A stretch of DNA of 64,000 nt from the NCBI GenBank assembly GCA_037576195.1, contig CM075102.1, positions 4,154,001 to 4,218,000 of the forward strand, given 5' to 3'. The notes under the pieces are model-generated. The model was not told the DNA's origin, searched no databases, and saw nothing but the letters and a program-made list of their open reading frames with translations. This document shows positions 39,461 through 52,700 of this stretch, one piece after another (the first letter of the stretch is position 1; every line of letters begins with the position of its first letter). The stretch is from Phytoseiulus persimilis. Its lineage: Eukaryota; Arthropoda; Arachnida; Mesostigmata; Phytoseiidae. Made by a program: the position numbers and the translations under genes.

Positions 39461-41551
39461 GAACCTTTCTCGAACAAAGTAAGAGAATGAGCCGACACTC
39501 CGACTGAAAATCTGGGGCGTATTTCAAATAGAAGAATCTCCGATGGCTGACATTCAAGGAACCTTGACAGTTACCCATCGTATGAGACTCGACAGTTTCA
39601 GAATAGGACGCAAAGGAGATTTTTTGACGCTGAGCCAAGGACTATAATTGTCCAGTCCATTGACGATTCCAAGAGAGAAAGGTCGCCGGGGAATGACTTT
39701 CAGTACGCAACTCCTGCGTGCCCGCTTGCGTTCACAAATCCAGGTATGGTATCAGCTTAGGTGAACAAAAACTCATCCAAGCTTCCTCAGAAATCGTTGA
39801 CAGATGTGGTTCCGGATTCGGAGGAAAACAGGGGACCATGCACCTGTAGCGCAACTGATGTTCGTCCCTTCGGAAGTGCTTGAGCGAGAGCACGGGAGCA
39901 ATCTGTCCAGCATGTCTCCGAACTGTCTTGCTCGACCGAATCTTTGACCAAATTACCTCGCCTTCGGTAGATTTCGCATGTCCCATTGCGGAATTCGTAA
40001 TCTTCATGGAAATGATCTGGCGCGTCATCCGAGGCGCGGATTATCACTTCACGGCTTCGATGGTAAGATGGAACGACAGCGATAGAAACAACGAAAGAAA
40101 TTCGACGAAGAAGTGCTTCAGATTGAATGAAGCAAGCTCGAATTTGCCGTCTTTGAGGTTGGCCGAATCGATCATCCCTCATCGGGTTCAACTTTGAAGA
40201 AACCCATCGACAAGTAAAGTGTCATGGCGGGGGTGGAAGATAGATAGATTTTCTCAGGAGGGAGAAGAGGTCCTCGTACGTCACTTCTCCCAAAGTCTTC
40301 GGCGGAATACGGGCCACTTCCGCTCATACTCTTCTAGGCCAAGAGCTCGTAGGAAAAACCGACTCTCTCCCGTCAAGAGCGGGAGTGCTTGAATCAATCC
40401 GTGCGAAATATCGGGGTCTTGACCCTCCACATTGGACTCTCGATCTCCATTACAACCCTTCTCCTGCCATGGCTGTGCCTGAGCCGATTGTACTACTGTC
40501 GGCAGTCAAAATGTCTGTCTTTCTAATCAACTCGGAAATTCATCACCAGAGACCCAATATAAATATGGCACTCTCGCATGTATTCAACGCACATGGGCTG
40601 GTTATGAATGCATGAATGGGAGTTCCTTGGAGTTGCCGCGAAGGCAAGGTGGCGTTCCCGCATTCGTTCATGATTTTCAACGGTCCATACTGTGACGGGA
40701 CTCAGGTACCCTCAGTCCGATCACTTTCAGCATCATCATCCACCGGCAAAACCTCAGACCATTGCACGGCCGGATTTCCTCCACGATGGCAGAACTAGGA
40801 AACTAGAAAGTCGTTCATGGGTCTGCGGAGCGTTCGATGTTCCCGAAAGGTCAGCCTGCCAAACAGTTTTCCGTGAATGAACTCAGAGAGCTGTATACCC
40901 GCGGTGCAGTGTATCTACGGAAGTGTTCTTTGTACTAAAACGCTTCCATCACGCAACTCACAAGTGCTGGGTCGCCAAGCGACTCGCAACAAGCCTCTCG
41001 AGAAGCTGATGGTACCCCGCGAGTACGTGTCCGGTGCATCGCGATGTGTGTGTCATCCTGTGGAGCTGGCTGACGAAAGTTATCGGGTGGCTCTCGATGC
41101 TCGCGAGGAAGTCACTCTCGCATTCTGTCGGATCGACGAGATCTTTCTCGCATCCCTGCCACAAGGTGGGCAAACTGCGGCTCGCGGTCCGAATTTGGCC
41201 CGCCTCTTTTCCGTGGCCCGCGACGCTAGGAACATGTTCAAAGACTGACTCTTCGAGAACTGAAATCCAAAACGTTCCAAGCACGAAGTGACCGAAAAAA
41301 TAGAGTATTATTTTGTTATCTGGACTGACAAGAAACCAAGTGGAGTTTCGATCTCGTCTCTGCGAGAGTTTGGTTTACGATGAGGAACTTGATCCATCCT
41401 GTTTCTTGGAAAACAATACCATCACAGAACAGTTGAGAGAACTCGTGTTTTCGGTGCGAGAATTCAGAATTCGAGCAGTCTCTCCGACCGTTCTTCCCAA
41501 TCATCGTCTTCAACAATGGATGCTCAACTCTGATCGAGCTGACGGGATACA
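39461..41551. other. Unassigned region, possibly more retroelement debris
   Basis: Frames on both strands around 39732-40191 are adjacent to the Ty3 pol and may be decayed gag or protease, but no knuckle or protease site is visible. From 40.2 to 41.5 kb nothing is recognisable. Confidence 0.35.
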
Positions 41552-41688
41552 TTCTGGAGCGAGAACCAACTGTGGTCATATCCCGATTCCTACGACCCTG
41601 TGGAGTTCTTGACGAAATATGTGCTCGAAATCAAGCTCAACGGCTTTGAGTTCCATATTGTCGAGTTTCGCCAACCCCCTTTTGAGTG
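41552..41688 (+). CDS. Candidate exon of an unknown gene
   Basis: The open reading frame gives SENQLWSYPDSYDPVEFLTK, then YVLEIKLNGFEFHIVEFRQP and PFEW, a sequence with strongly protein-like character. It ends at a good donor (TG|GTGAGT at 41689). The 5' boundary is uncertain because an in-frame TGA lies just upstream; an acceptor near 41558 or 41563 would be needed. No family recognised. Confidence 0.35.
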
Positions 41689-42010
41689 GTGAGTGGTGAC
41701 TGAGGATGCTCATCGGAAACATGGAATGAAACTTGAAAAACAGGATGGTGAGAGTGTACATCCATCTGGTGCCGACTATGTTGGAAGTCGGTGGCCTGTC
41801 GGAAGTTTCTCAGCCCGCGTTCTGGCCCGCGGGAGAATTTCAGTTCCCAACACTGCTCTAGGCAGAGACCTGCCGGCCTCGCGCCAGCTCCTGACACTCA
41901 CTCCAGGTAACATCGGAACACTGGCATCGGACGAAATCCCCTTCCAGAACTTCGCGTTTCCATCGAAACCATTCAACGACGTTCCCATGCGGCCAACCTG
42001 CGCCAGGAGT

Positions 42011-42148
42011 TCAAGAATCCTCGTCGTCTCGAAAGGAGCATAACTCATGCATGCCGGCAGCGGTGGTGGCGGCGGCCGAGAGTGCCTCGGTGATCGCTAA
42101 CGAGCAGACGAAGGACCACAACAACAGCGCGGTCGCAGACGACGTCAT
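42011..42148 (-). CDS. Candidate first exon of a secreted protein
   Basis: A minus-strand ATG at 42148 starts MTSSATALLLWSFVCSLAIT followed by EALSAAATTAAG, a good signal peptide with an alanine-rich cleavage region. The frame stops after about 45 codons at 42011 and no clear donor was found, so it is either a first exon or a chance frame. Its start is 253 bases from the RWDD1 start on the other strand, so the two could share a promoter. Confidence 0.3.
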   Translation of the reverse strand: MTSSATALLLWSFVCSLAITEALSAAATTAAGMHELCSFRDDEDS

Positions 42149-42400
42149 CGTCTCTGTTCTCTGTCTCCGCGCGGATTTCTCGAAAGGCCTGGTAGATTGA
42201 GACGTTCGGCATGTCTCCATCTACCCAACAGCGGTGTTGATTTTAGCGGTGGAAGAAGCATTCGATTTACCACAGGCCATGAGAAAAACGTGGACCGGCA
42301 AGATAAACAGATGATGCCGTAGCGACTCTGTGCCAGCTGAGACAACTTCGTTTTTCGGGAGAACACTAGGAGTCAGCTGCGGAACAGATAAGTGACGGCC

Positions 42401-43402
42401 ATGGACTACAAAGAGGAGCAAGCACAGGAACTGGAAGCTCTCCAATCTATTTATCCAGCAGAACTCCGAGGTACATAACTTCTCATGAAGTGTCAACTCG
42501 CTAAACATTCGGAGATTCTACCGGAATATTAAGAAAACTGCCGCTGCGCTCATCGTGACGATTATGCATGCCACAAACGATACCCGACCTTGGGAATAGT
42601 TGTGTGTAAAATCAATTTATTGGCCTCGTTCTAGTTCTCGAAGAGGTTCCGAACTTGGCTCTCGAGATCGATGTCAAAGTCGAGGATGAAGATGACCGAG
42701 AGAAAACCGCGGAGGCGACTGTCAAATTTACTTTACCGGAAACCTACCCCGATGCCATACCCGACATCGAGTGCGATGATGAAGCTCTCCTGGAGGCCAT
42801 GCAGGACGGTCGGTTGAACAGAAACCTCGAAATGAAAGACTCACGATGGGATCGTCAGACACGAAGATGATCCTAACGTCTCCCTTCGATTTTTTGCTTC
42901 ATGGAATGCGGTGTTTTTCAGAGGCCAACGTTTGGGTGGGCAGCGTTATGATTTTCACATTGGTAAACGCAGCGCAAGAACATCTCCGGAAAGAAATGGA
43001 AGCAGAGAAACTCAAGAAGCGGAAACTACGCGAGATCGAGGACGAAGAACTGAAGAAGAAGCTTGAAGGTACGTGAAGGCGATGGCGGTCGTGTATGTGT
43101 CTGGATAAACGCTGAACACGACGAAGCGGCCAACGGCTTACACTCGGTAAGCTTCTGATCCTCCGGCAGGTACGAAGGTGACGGTCGAATCATTCACACA
43201 ATGGAAGGAGAAGTTCGACGAGGAAATGAGAGTGCTCAATCCCAAGGAGGACCTGATCAAGGGAAAACTTACCGGGAAGCAGATGTTTATCAGAGACAAG
43301 GCCTTGGCAGAAAGCGATCTCAAATTCGATGGAGCTGACGACGTTGACGTGGATGAGACTCTTTTCCAAGACGACGAGTTGGCAGAGCTGGAAGATGAAT
43401 AG
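42401..43402 (+). CDS. RWDD1: RWD domain-containing protein 1 (four exons)
   Basis: Exons 42401-42470, 42635-42808, 42922-43068 and 43170-43402 join in frame to give 207 residues. Introns of 164, 113 and 101 bases all start GT and end AG. The N-terminus MDYKEEQAQELEALQSIYP is the RWD hallmark, with the conserved tyrosine-proline turn in LPETYPDAIPDI. The block VGSVMIFTLVNAAQEHL matches the end of the RWD fold, then a basic coiled coil follows, then GTKVTVESFTQWKEKFDEEM and an acidic end (VDETLFQDDELAELEDE) typical of RWDD1. The vertebrate protein is of similar length. RWDD1 binds DRG-family GTPase partners and is linked to translation and redox control. Intact and probably expressed; no AATAAA was seen nearby. 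Confidence 0.95.
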
Positions 43403-46154
43403 AGTGTTGATTATTTTCTATTTTCGGACTGTTTTCTTCGATGCTTGTCGCTGCTCCGAATCGATCTCCTCATCTCGGAACGGATTGGGCTTGAAAAACG
43501 ACTTCGTGGAATCCCACCGGTTTCCACGGCATCGGGGTTGCTTTCATCCCTTCTCCAACTCCACGGACTCCTTCTCCATTCGCTTTTGGTCGGATTCCGA
43601 TAGATGGGGAGCAATCGTAAAGAATGTTCCCTCGTTTCACACGGTGCACCGTGAGCTCATGCAATCTCATTTTCTGGTGTGATCGTGTCATTCTCCATGA
43701 ACAAAAATCCTGGGCACGCCACATCAAAATTGCTCCAGCTCGGATACCCAGCCGACCGCGTACCGCAGGCGTTTCCAGACTTCAGACTTGTATTCTCGAA
43801 GATCACTATGAATAACCGCGAACCGAGGGATCAACTCCCACACGCTTCCCAGCTCGGGATCAATCGTTCTCCCTGAAGGTAATTGAAATCCGTGATGTCG
43901 ACATCTCGAATTCGGAAGTCGAAATCAAGAATTCGGATTCGATGGGCTGGGTGGAGAGCTGCGAATTCCCATACGGACGCGAATCTTCAGACCGTGGTGT
44001 GATTGGAGGGGCACGCCCAAGGAATAGTGGACAATCGAATATTCAGAGTCCTTGAGCCTGTGAAATCTGAGGCGTAGCTGCGGAATGATGAGTCGTTATT
44101 TCTGTTGGCGGAGTTCTGATGGAATCCGGCCCAGTTCCATTATAGATAAGGCTCTGCATCGGATCGTGTCAGAACATCTCGCCCGGGGACTAGAATTCAC
44201 TTGGTGTGGAGAAGGGCAGCACGGCCATCGATACCGAAGAAGCGAAACATGAATGCCCCTAGGACGTTGGAAAGGTCTGTGAGGATAGTTCCTCCAAGGC
44301 CACAACCTCCGTGCGCCTGTCGTCAAGCAGTACGCGAAATGAGGAAGATGAAGTCTGCCTCCGGCTCCCAGCTTAATTCGTTCTTCAGCCTATCTGACAA
44401 GGTGTATCGATATGCGTTGCCCGCAGAGTCACCTAAATAAGATATTTCAATAGAGACTGAGCGGCTCATCGTTTTTCGGAGTCCTTGCATGCCGTTCAAG
44501 CTTGAAGCTCGCAAGATCATCACAGCTAATTGATGGCAGTGCCGTCGAAACACGTCATCCCAGGCGCACATGTTCAAGGATTCTCTGACTGATTGTGAGC
44601 CACTCATTTTACCGTAAACTATGTGCATGCAAACTCGTTCACCTCGTGAGGACTACCATGGCATCACCAGGTCTTTGCCATTCCATGCCAATTCCAACAT
44701 GCCAATTCGTCAGGTTGCCAACGTCCCTGACGGCATGGGCGCAACATCTGAGAACTTAGTTCCTCGTTGTCGCGAAAACATTCGACGATGAGCCCAAGCA
44801 TTTCAGCGTCAACTTGGAGATACTAATATCCATTCCTCGGATCGCAAACAGGGGGCACTTTTGAGTCGGGAATTTCCGAGCCTGACAGTGTCGACCTTCG
44901 AAGTTTCTCGAACTTTTTTCTTCAAAAATCGAGAACCGATCGATGGAGGATTTCGAGGCTATCATTTCGGTCTTTTGTTGGAACGGATGTGTGTTGAAAA
45001 TCGCGGCCGAGAGGGGCATCGAATATAGCCCATTTTTCCCGAGGTATTCGTAGAAATGATCGGGTCAAGCTTCATCGGATCGGGCTTGCCGTGGCCGCGT
45101 TCAACGCGCAAAAGGAAGCCTGTCCTAGCGATAGGACCGATTGGAGTTATCACGACTCCTACAAAAAATGGCGAGCGATCATAACTAGGATCTCCGTGAA
45201 ACTCGGAGTGCTTTCAGGAGCCAACGGCAGAAAACTGAATGAGCGCCATATCCGGAGAAAACCGAACGATCCAATGAGAGGTGAAACGATGAGGTCAAAT
45301 CAGAGATGATTGGCTTGGAAACTCGATATTCGGGTGATTCGGCCATCTCTGAGTAATTTCCAAGGCGGGAGATACCTTCGATTTTTTTCGAAGGCTCTAA
45401 AGAAGGGGTGCATACAATCGCTTGCCATTTCGCGAGGAGTCGGGGTAACTCCAATCGGTGCTCTGGCTAGTGACCAGCTTTCAATCGCGCGTCGACCGCG
45501 ACGCCGGCGAGCACGAGCCTCTGAAATTCGACGTGTCTCCAAGCACTTCCAGGCAGACCTCGGAAGGAAAAAACGGGTCGTTTTCGGAACCATCTCCCGG
45601 CCGCAGTTCTCAACACTTCCAAGGGATATGACCGCCTCGGAATCCTCTATCAATCGCTTCTCAACTCGTGGAACAAATCGGGAATTGACATGGTCATTGC
45701 CAAAACAAGCCGACTCGAAAATGGCACTCTGTGGGCGGGCTGTCTCTCGTCGACTCCGGTTGCTCTCAGAAATGTGACATCCGCTGCGGGCAGCTGAATC
45801 TCACGGTATCGCACATGCGGGTTGAGTGAGCTTCCGTTATTCGGAGGACCCTTTTGGAGATTGAATTCCATGATGTGAGCAGCCTCAACATAATTACGGC
45901 CGGCCATGACAATACGGCTGCGAGCAGAGTCAGCTCGCATGACATGATTCATACGTTACATAGAGCGTCTGATGTCCAGACTCCAGACCGCTACATCACA
46001 ATTTTTCCTCTCCGTGATCACTGCCGGCACCTGAGCCCCGCCCCGTCCCGCTCCGTTATCAGGCTGGCGAATGAAAGATATCGGGTGTATTGGCCGCGAT
46101 TCATTCTGGACTAGACTCCGGCCTCGTGTTTTCCGTTTCCTTAATCTCCCACAG
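43403..46154. other. Unassigned region with coding-like minus-strand frames
   Basis: The minus-strand frames 44323-44628 (contains EISYLGDSAGNAYRYTLSD) and 43470-43727 have protein-like stretches but no recognisable domain. A plus-strand frame at 45310-45777 is basic and low complexity. None is called a gene. Confidence 0.35.
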
Positions 46155-46311
46155 TGACCGTCTCAGGAGGTCTGCCCAGGCTATGCAACTAAGACCCTCC
46201 CATTTCGAGCCCGGAGCCCTGAGTTTCCTTCGGGAACTCAGTGGAAACAGTGACGTGTATTATTCCTCGATCCTACTTATGCTCGTCATGGAGTCTGCTC
46301 TTATTGCCTGG
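46155..46311 (+). CDS. Candidate internal exon of an unknown gene
   Basis: A strong pyrimidine tract and acceptor (TTTCCTTAATCTCCCACAG) precede the exon and a good donor (TGG|GTATGT) follows. The open frame gives SHFEPGALSFLRELSGNSDV and YYSSILLMLVMESALIAW. A possible next acceptor (AAAATTTCAG) lies 57 bases on, giving a short intron. No family recognised. Confidence 0.42.
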
Positions 46312-46368
46312 GTATGTTCATCATGATGTCGACGGTGATGTCCATGGTCCCGAAATAGAAAATTTCAG

Positions 46369-49300
46369 ATGAAAATGCTTTCGGTATCGAAATCTATGAA
46401 GCACACAAATCGGAGCTTGAGAAACACGCTCCGCAGCCATGATACAGCGCTCCATTTCCATGATTTCTCTGAGGTTTGAGAACAAGTTCCCGAAGAGGGT
46501 TTATCGTAAAACTGAAATCTCGACGAACTCGATTTGTCACGATCAAACCTCATTGGAAATCGGCTCAGTCGCGCAGGGGTTGTTGAACAAAGATCGCGAT
46601 AATGACGTAGGTACTTTCAGGGCCTACGACATGAATATCTCCACTCTCGACGAGCGGCTCGTCAGCAAGGTTTGTTCGATCAAACACATGGCTCTGCATC
46701 GAGGTAGCATTCCGAACATTTCGACACTGCGGCAAATCTGGATACCCACGTGCAGATCTTCGCTTAACGACCTTTGCTGGGAAAAGTTATCACAACGAAG
46801 TAGATATGAAGGTGATAGTCCCTCTGAGGGAGAGAATCGACTTCCCGGAGAACATCTTCGGTTTCAAGGCGCTCAGTCTGAATCTCGTGTCCCCTCAAGA
46901 GCTCCGTAGGCAAAACCCTGCATGTGTGCTTCATGATGTATCACAGACTCGATATATCCCGAACATTGTCCTGCGTCTTACCTCAGAGCTCTGTCTCGTC
47001 GAACCTGCGCGCATTTCAGGGAGGGGGCTCGGAAGAATTCTTCTGCCCTCGAAGGCCTTCCCAGGGGTTGAAGCTGCCCGCTTAATATCGCAGCCATCGC
47101 GATTTCCTCATGCTGGCGATGAACATGGAGGAAGACAGAATTCTGTCGAAAGTTGGGGTTGCGTCGTCAAAGGGACATCAAACTGTCCTCCGCGAAGGGG
47201 GAGCAACAAAACTACAGTGCAAGTTGTAAAATACTAGGTCTGTTGTACTGAACCTCCTCTCTGATCTCGCAATGTGACACTATCGGAAGGAGCAGGTTAT
47301 ATCAATGGGATCGTCGAATCCATAAAAGTTTCAGGGGGATCCTCGGATGCAACAGCACGAATCTACCGGAGGCGTTTGTCCAGGTTTTTGTTGCTCAGTA
47401 ATAGGATACACACCCAGCTCTTGCGTTAAGCTCTCAGGTCGATTGCGTGTGAAACGTACCTCGTGGTCTGAGGAGGGACTCGGGGGACAACATAATCGTG
47501 CCACTCAATCTGGATAACGAATATACTCTTCGTTTGTTTTGCGCTCAGATACGAAGCAAGCGACGATTCACTCTCGATGGCTCCAGCTGTCGGGAGAAGC
47601 CGCGGTGAAACGAGGTCGGGGGCTGTGTCTTCGCTGAATCGCTCTCCCGAAGGAGAACATAAACTCAAAGATCACTGGAACGAGGTCAAACTAGAAGCTC
47701 GATATTCTTCCTGCTCCTCTCGTCCTGTTGTTCTTCCGAACGATGATCATAGGAAACGCCGTACCGATCAAGCACCGTTGTTAAGGCGGAGGGTTGCGTT
47801 TGGCGCTCCCTGTGCCGTTTTTGGTGTCGCTCTGGTCAGATTTGGTCAGGTCAGAGTTTGGGTTGCGTCGTTCTTTGATAAATTTTGAGCTCGAAGCCAA
47901 CGATATCCTGCCCAGTCTCGCCACTGTGCCCAAAGTGGTTCGTGAGTGAATTAGCCGTAGCGACCCGTCGTGGACAGCAGATTCGTGATCAGGAGGCTCG
48001 TTTCGAGTACAAAATGGTGACTCTTCAATATTGACAGGGTTTCCTCGGGAACCGCGGAGTCAGAGCTCCGGACTGGTGACAATCGATTCCTTGGATCCTT
48101 TCATGCTGAGAACGACTGCTTCCTGATGACGACGTCCGGTGGTGAATGAGGGAAACATCTTGAGTTTCCCACGCTCCCTCTTAAAGCGGCCCGGCTCTTT
48201 GGCTCGGGTTCGTAGCTCTCTCGACTACGTGCTGCTACGCCAGGGTGGGATTAGGTTTCTGGGAAACGCCATGGATCGGGAGGGTGTTCAGTTCTGTGAT
48301 TATCATGACTCGATGGCATCGGATTCTTTTGCGCGCGGGTCCATCGAAAGCAGCCCTTCACACTTTCGGAACAGGGAGTTCAGATGGAATGGGTCGGTTT
48401 CTGCCGCATGGGTCAACTCCGATCTGAGGTTAAAATTGCTCTCTACCTCCTGGATTTCTTCCGAGAGAAAACGTCGGGGAGCACTCGAGCGACTCAAGGA
48501 ACAAGAGGCCTGCACCTCACTGGTTTCGCCCATCCCCGCATCTGTCTTTCAATTTCGTAATGATATCATCCGGCTGAGTAGAGCGTGGAGCCCGTGGGAC
48601 GGCGATCGGAAGTTGTCGATCCATTCAATTCAGTTGGAGTCTCATGGTCGGCCTGCCGGGTCCATGTGTGACGGAAATTATCGAGGCGTTGATCCCGAAC
48701 GCATGAATAACAACCCAATTTATCGCGTCTCTCGAGTCCGGCATGGGAGGGCCTGACCTTGATCGATCATTGGACTTGGATAGAATGCGCGGCCAGTGAT
48801 CTTAACCTTGACTCAGAAGATCAGGTCGAGCAGAGGATATGAAGCAAGATCGGCTAACTCTTCCCCAGAGTCTCTCCCTCATCGAGACTCTTCCCACTTC
48901 TCCTCAGTCCTCTCCACTCGAGCACGTAGAGGAAGGAAGGCAGGCAGGTGCCCGCCGACCAAGACTACCGGAACAGGACCCAAGGATTCGACGACGTCGC
49001 ACGCAAGGCAAGTTATTCCCCCCGTGGTGTTTACTGACGCCAGATCGTCGCCTCTGACATCTAGAGGATTCACGCATTCGAGCAGCATTAGACATCAGCA
49101 CATGGCCAGACGATGTCTGATAATTTGAACGCGTCGCGAAGAATTGTAGAAATCGCGAAGAAATACCGCGAGAAGCAAGGGGGATCAAGTTGATGGAGTT
49201 CGAGCGAGGCATCTGCTGAACTTCTCTGGCAGTGCACTTCGGAAATATTAGTTCGTTGCAAGCGATGCATAACAGCCCGAACGGTGACACTTCTCTAGTG

Positions 49301-49661
49301 ATTGACATTCGGCGTCGGTTGTGTGGGCTGACACCTGGAGTCGCTGAAGTGAAGGGTCTGCAAATAATCCGTTCAGCTCACAGCATCAGGTACTGCTGCT
49401 CGGATAGGAGAATCCTCTCAAGCTCTCTGACGGTCCTCTACTTCCAGAGGTTGTGGCTGTCGCTGTGGCAGTGGACTCGACGATGTGCCCGGAAGTTCCG
49501 GCATAATTTTTTTTTGTCGTGCATCCACGCGCGTATGAACGCATGAATTGGAGGATGAACTCTCCGTGGCAACTGTCAGACCGAGGAAGTTCAGACAGTT
49601 TTCATTAACTAATCTGTCTGCTCATATTGTTGAAAGTAGCTTGGGACAGTACCTGAGCTTT
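46369..49661. other. Unassigned region with several protein-like frames
   Basis: The plus frame at 46806-47237 begins MKVIVPLRERIDFPENIFGF and could be part of the gene of the preceding exon. The plus frame at 48139-48756 (205 codons) is open but has no motif. Neither is supported well enough to name. Confidence 0.35.
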
Positions 49662-49707
49662 CCAGGCTGTATGCCCCGTCATTTCCTCCGCCGGGCATAC
49701 AGCCTGG
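49662..49707. repeat. Perfect 15-bp hairpin
   Basis: CCAGGCTGTATGCCC (49662-49676) and its exact reverse complement GGGCATACAGCCTGG (49693-49707) separated by 16 bases. There is no run of T after it. Role unknown. Confidence 0.8.
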
Positions 49708-52700
49708 GCTCGATTCTATTGTCACTGCTTTGCCAAAATGAACACCGAGCTCATTCCACCGAGAAGAGAAGCTTAGTGAGAGGTGAGAACGATACAGAGC
49801 TAACACCACTCGTTCCAGCTCTCGCCGGCACCGGTGTCGCGCTCAGACCGTCGGTTCGTCTGCGGCAGTCGGGTCTGATCGAGTTCGCACCGAGCCGCTG
49901 GACAGACTGAAGTAGTCAAACTTTCACAACCATGACGGCGCTCTGTCATTGGACGAGACCCGCGTCCCGGTGGTCGTGTGCAATCGTATCTTTCGAGTGC
50001 GATGATCACAAAAGTGCAGGATGTGGATCGAAGCCGTCGATATCCGACCTCGGAGCGAACGTTTACCGTAGGTATCGTTCCCAAAACAAGCTCGTGTCTG
50101 TTTGCGAAGACGTGCTTGCGGCCATCTGGCTATTCTCCGTAGATGATCCTCGAGCAGTCCCGCAATGCTCCGACTGAGCCAGAGGTTCAAATCCGGTCTA
50201 AAATTAGGCCGTCTGTAGCCTTGACTGCCGCATCAGCCGCTTACTTTCGCGTCCATTTGTGAGTTGATAATTCGGTGGAGGAGGAAGTGTCAAGACAGGA
50301 AGGAGCCTCACCGAATCTATTCACCGCGGGTGTTGATAGAGCGACTTCATACCCTCATGATCGAAATATCAGGCTCATCGTTCTTCTGTCTCGACGAGCT
50401 CGAATCGAAACCCCAATTGATTGGCGGACTACACGCGAGCCTCAATTGTATGCTCGCACGACTCCGCAGTCGATTTTGGGACGGAGTCGAAAGCCCCCGA
50501 CAAACTGAGACCGACCGACCGACCGGGTCGATGAACTCCGAGAGCTCTGTTACAACTGAATGCATGACGGTTCGATAACGTGATTGATAAACCGATCAAA
50601 TGGTATTATTCTGGAATCGAGGAGATTCGCGGAGCATGGAATGACTTCACTGGGAGAATATCCTGAGAGAGCTGGTGAACCGCCATTGAATTTGGGCATA
50701 CATCGCGATCCCACTCTCGCTGTTTACGGAAACCGTCGACTTGAGGAGGTACTTCGATTTGAGAGGTCCTCCTAGAGTGGTCCTTTGAGGAGAGCCCATG
50801 TCCATCGTATGTCATGTATTAGAAGATTGTCACGTGACCGAGCATTCGACAGCTGTTGAAGGATGCGCTTAGCGCGAACTCGTCGCAAAGTTCTTCCCTT
50901 CGCCTCATCTATCCACATCCTCGAGAACCGGAACGACCGTTTCGGAATCCTTGCAAGCCTCCAATATTTCCGAGAGCGACGCTGAGGACCAGGAACCACG
51001 TGATCAATTGAGACTGAATCGAGATCGCTCCTTAGCGCGATGAACTTCCCGGGACCTGCAAGACCTTCGTCATTTGCGAGAACGACCGTCGAACGCAACC
51101 GAGCGCCGGACAGAGAATCGGCTCACGGGCCATGGGGAGTGGACCGTTAACGAATCTTTCATTTCCTCCTCCACCTCGGAACAGAGCCCGTGACAACCAT
51201 CGGAGCACTCATTTTAAGCGTCGCTGGCACAAAGATTGCTTCGTTTGGTAAATCTTCTGTCCGTGCACTGAACAGCCAAACTTGGGAACCTTGCGACCCG
51301 CTCTCGTGAAGTTGCGAGCGGTTCACGCAGCGAGCGACACGATGACGAGGACATGTCCGACCCGCTCTCACAGGAGATGGGCAAATCAACAAAAAACAGT
51401 CGTCGAGAGCTGCTGCAATCAGGAAGCAAATCAAACGACAGTGGGACCGGACGCAACCAACCAATAGAATCAGCTTCTTACGTCGTCGCCATGACCGTCG
51501 TGATTAATGTATGCGGAACTGGAATAGTGAATAGCGACCGGTGTGAACAGCACGAAACAAAGCGACATGCAGAAGAGCTGACTTATCAATCTTGGATCGG
51601 TTTCCGTTGTGGAGTTGGACTGTGGGCTCGGGTTATGATCCGGTCGCTCTTCTGCGGGAACGCTTCCTGTCGTCAGGGTCTCCGAACTGATGGTAAGCTG
51701 TCGCGCACAACCATCTGTCCCCCACAGAACGGGGGATTAACGGAGCGTGAAACTCAGCTAAAGGTGCTACGACTCTGGCTCGATTCGCGCCTACCTGCTC
51801 GCGTCACACGCTCACAAGATCCAGCGATTGCGAGGCACCTGAGCGGGCATCTTGATATCGATCCTCGGCTTCCTCCGCAGCACTGGCTAAGACATCCTGA
51901 CGCAGCCCCTCGAGGACTCGGCTCCCCCGGGCGATCCGGAGGGCGACAACAATTGGGAACCCGGAACACTTTGGCAGCTTGACGAGCGCGCACAACAAGC
52001 GAAACTCCATCTCCGTTGAGATGATCACGTCCGTCAGCCGCTCCGGCGCTATCCTCGTCCGATAATGTCACGGGCCCTAATGAAGACTGCGCTCCGCCGA
52101 AAGGAGTTTGCGAGAGGAGTGGCCAGACCTGCGGCCCTCCCTTCCAGTGACGGAGAGCGCAGGGACAAGTATGAACGGATCTCAAGTCCGGCCGAAATAA
52201 AATTGAGCCGAAGCCGGGCCTTTCATCCGCTCGGTCGGCTAGTCGCTCTTGCTGGCGGCTGAGCGGGCGGGGTTTGACACGGTGGCTGATCGCTGCCGAC
52301 GACTCGAATACCCATCGTTAGTTGTGAATCACCATATTACACCTGTTACGGCATAAGTTGGCGGGGAGTCCACGATCGATGGGCTGGAACCGAACTTCAG
52401 ACGATTCGCGTTCCGTGCATCCTAGGCTCACAGATAGATAAATAAGGTCTCACCGGAGGAGCCTGAGCTGGATCGGGATCCTGATAGTTGCGAGCGAAAA
52501 AGCTTCCAACTCAGTAACCGCTCTAAATCAGAACAATAAAACGAAACTTTTGAATGGAGCGTCCCGTTCGATTGCGGGAGCTTGCGGTTTGTCGGGAAGC
52601 GAGACGAAAATATCGCAAGGAGCTAGAACCTCCGGCTGTGTAACGGGGATCATCTGCCATTAGGGTCGAATGTGATCGGTCGCGGCGAGTATTCGAGGAT

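Noticed and set aside
48139-48756. 205-codon plus-strand frame
   Set aside because: Length alone is the only support; no domain, no signal peptide, unusual composition, and antisense frames of similar quality.
51353-51982. 209-codon plus-strand frame
   Set aside because: No motif; an overlapping minus-strand frame with a donor site looks equally or more coding-like.
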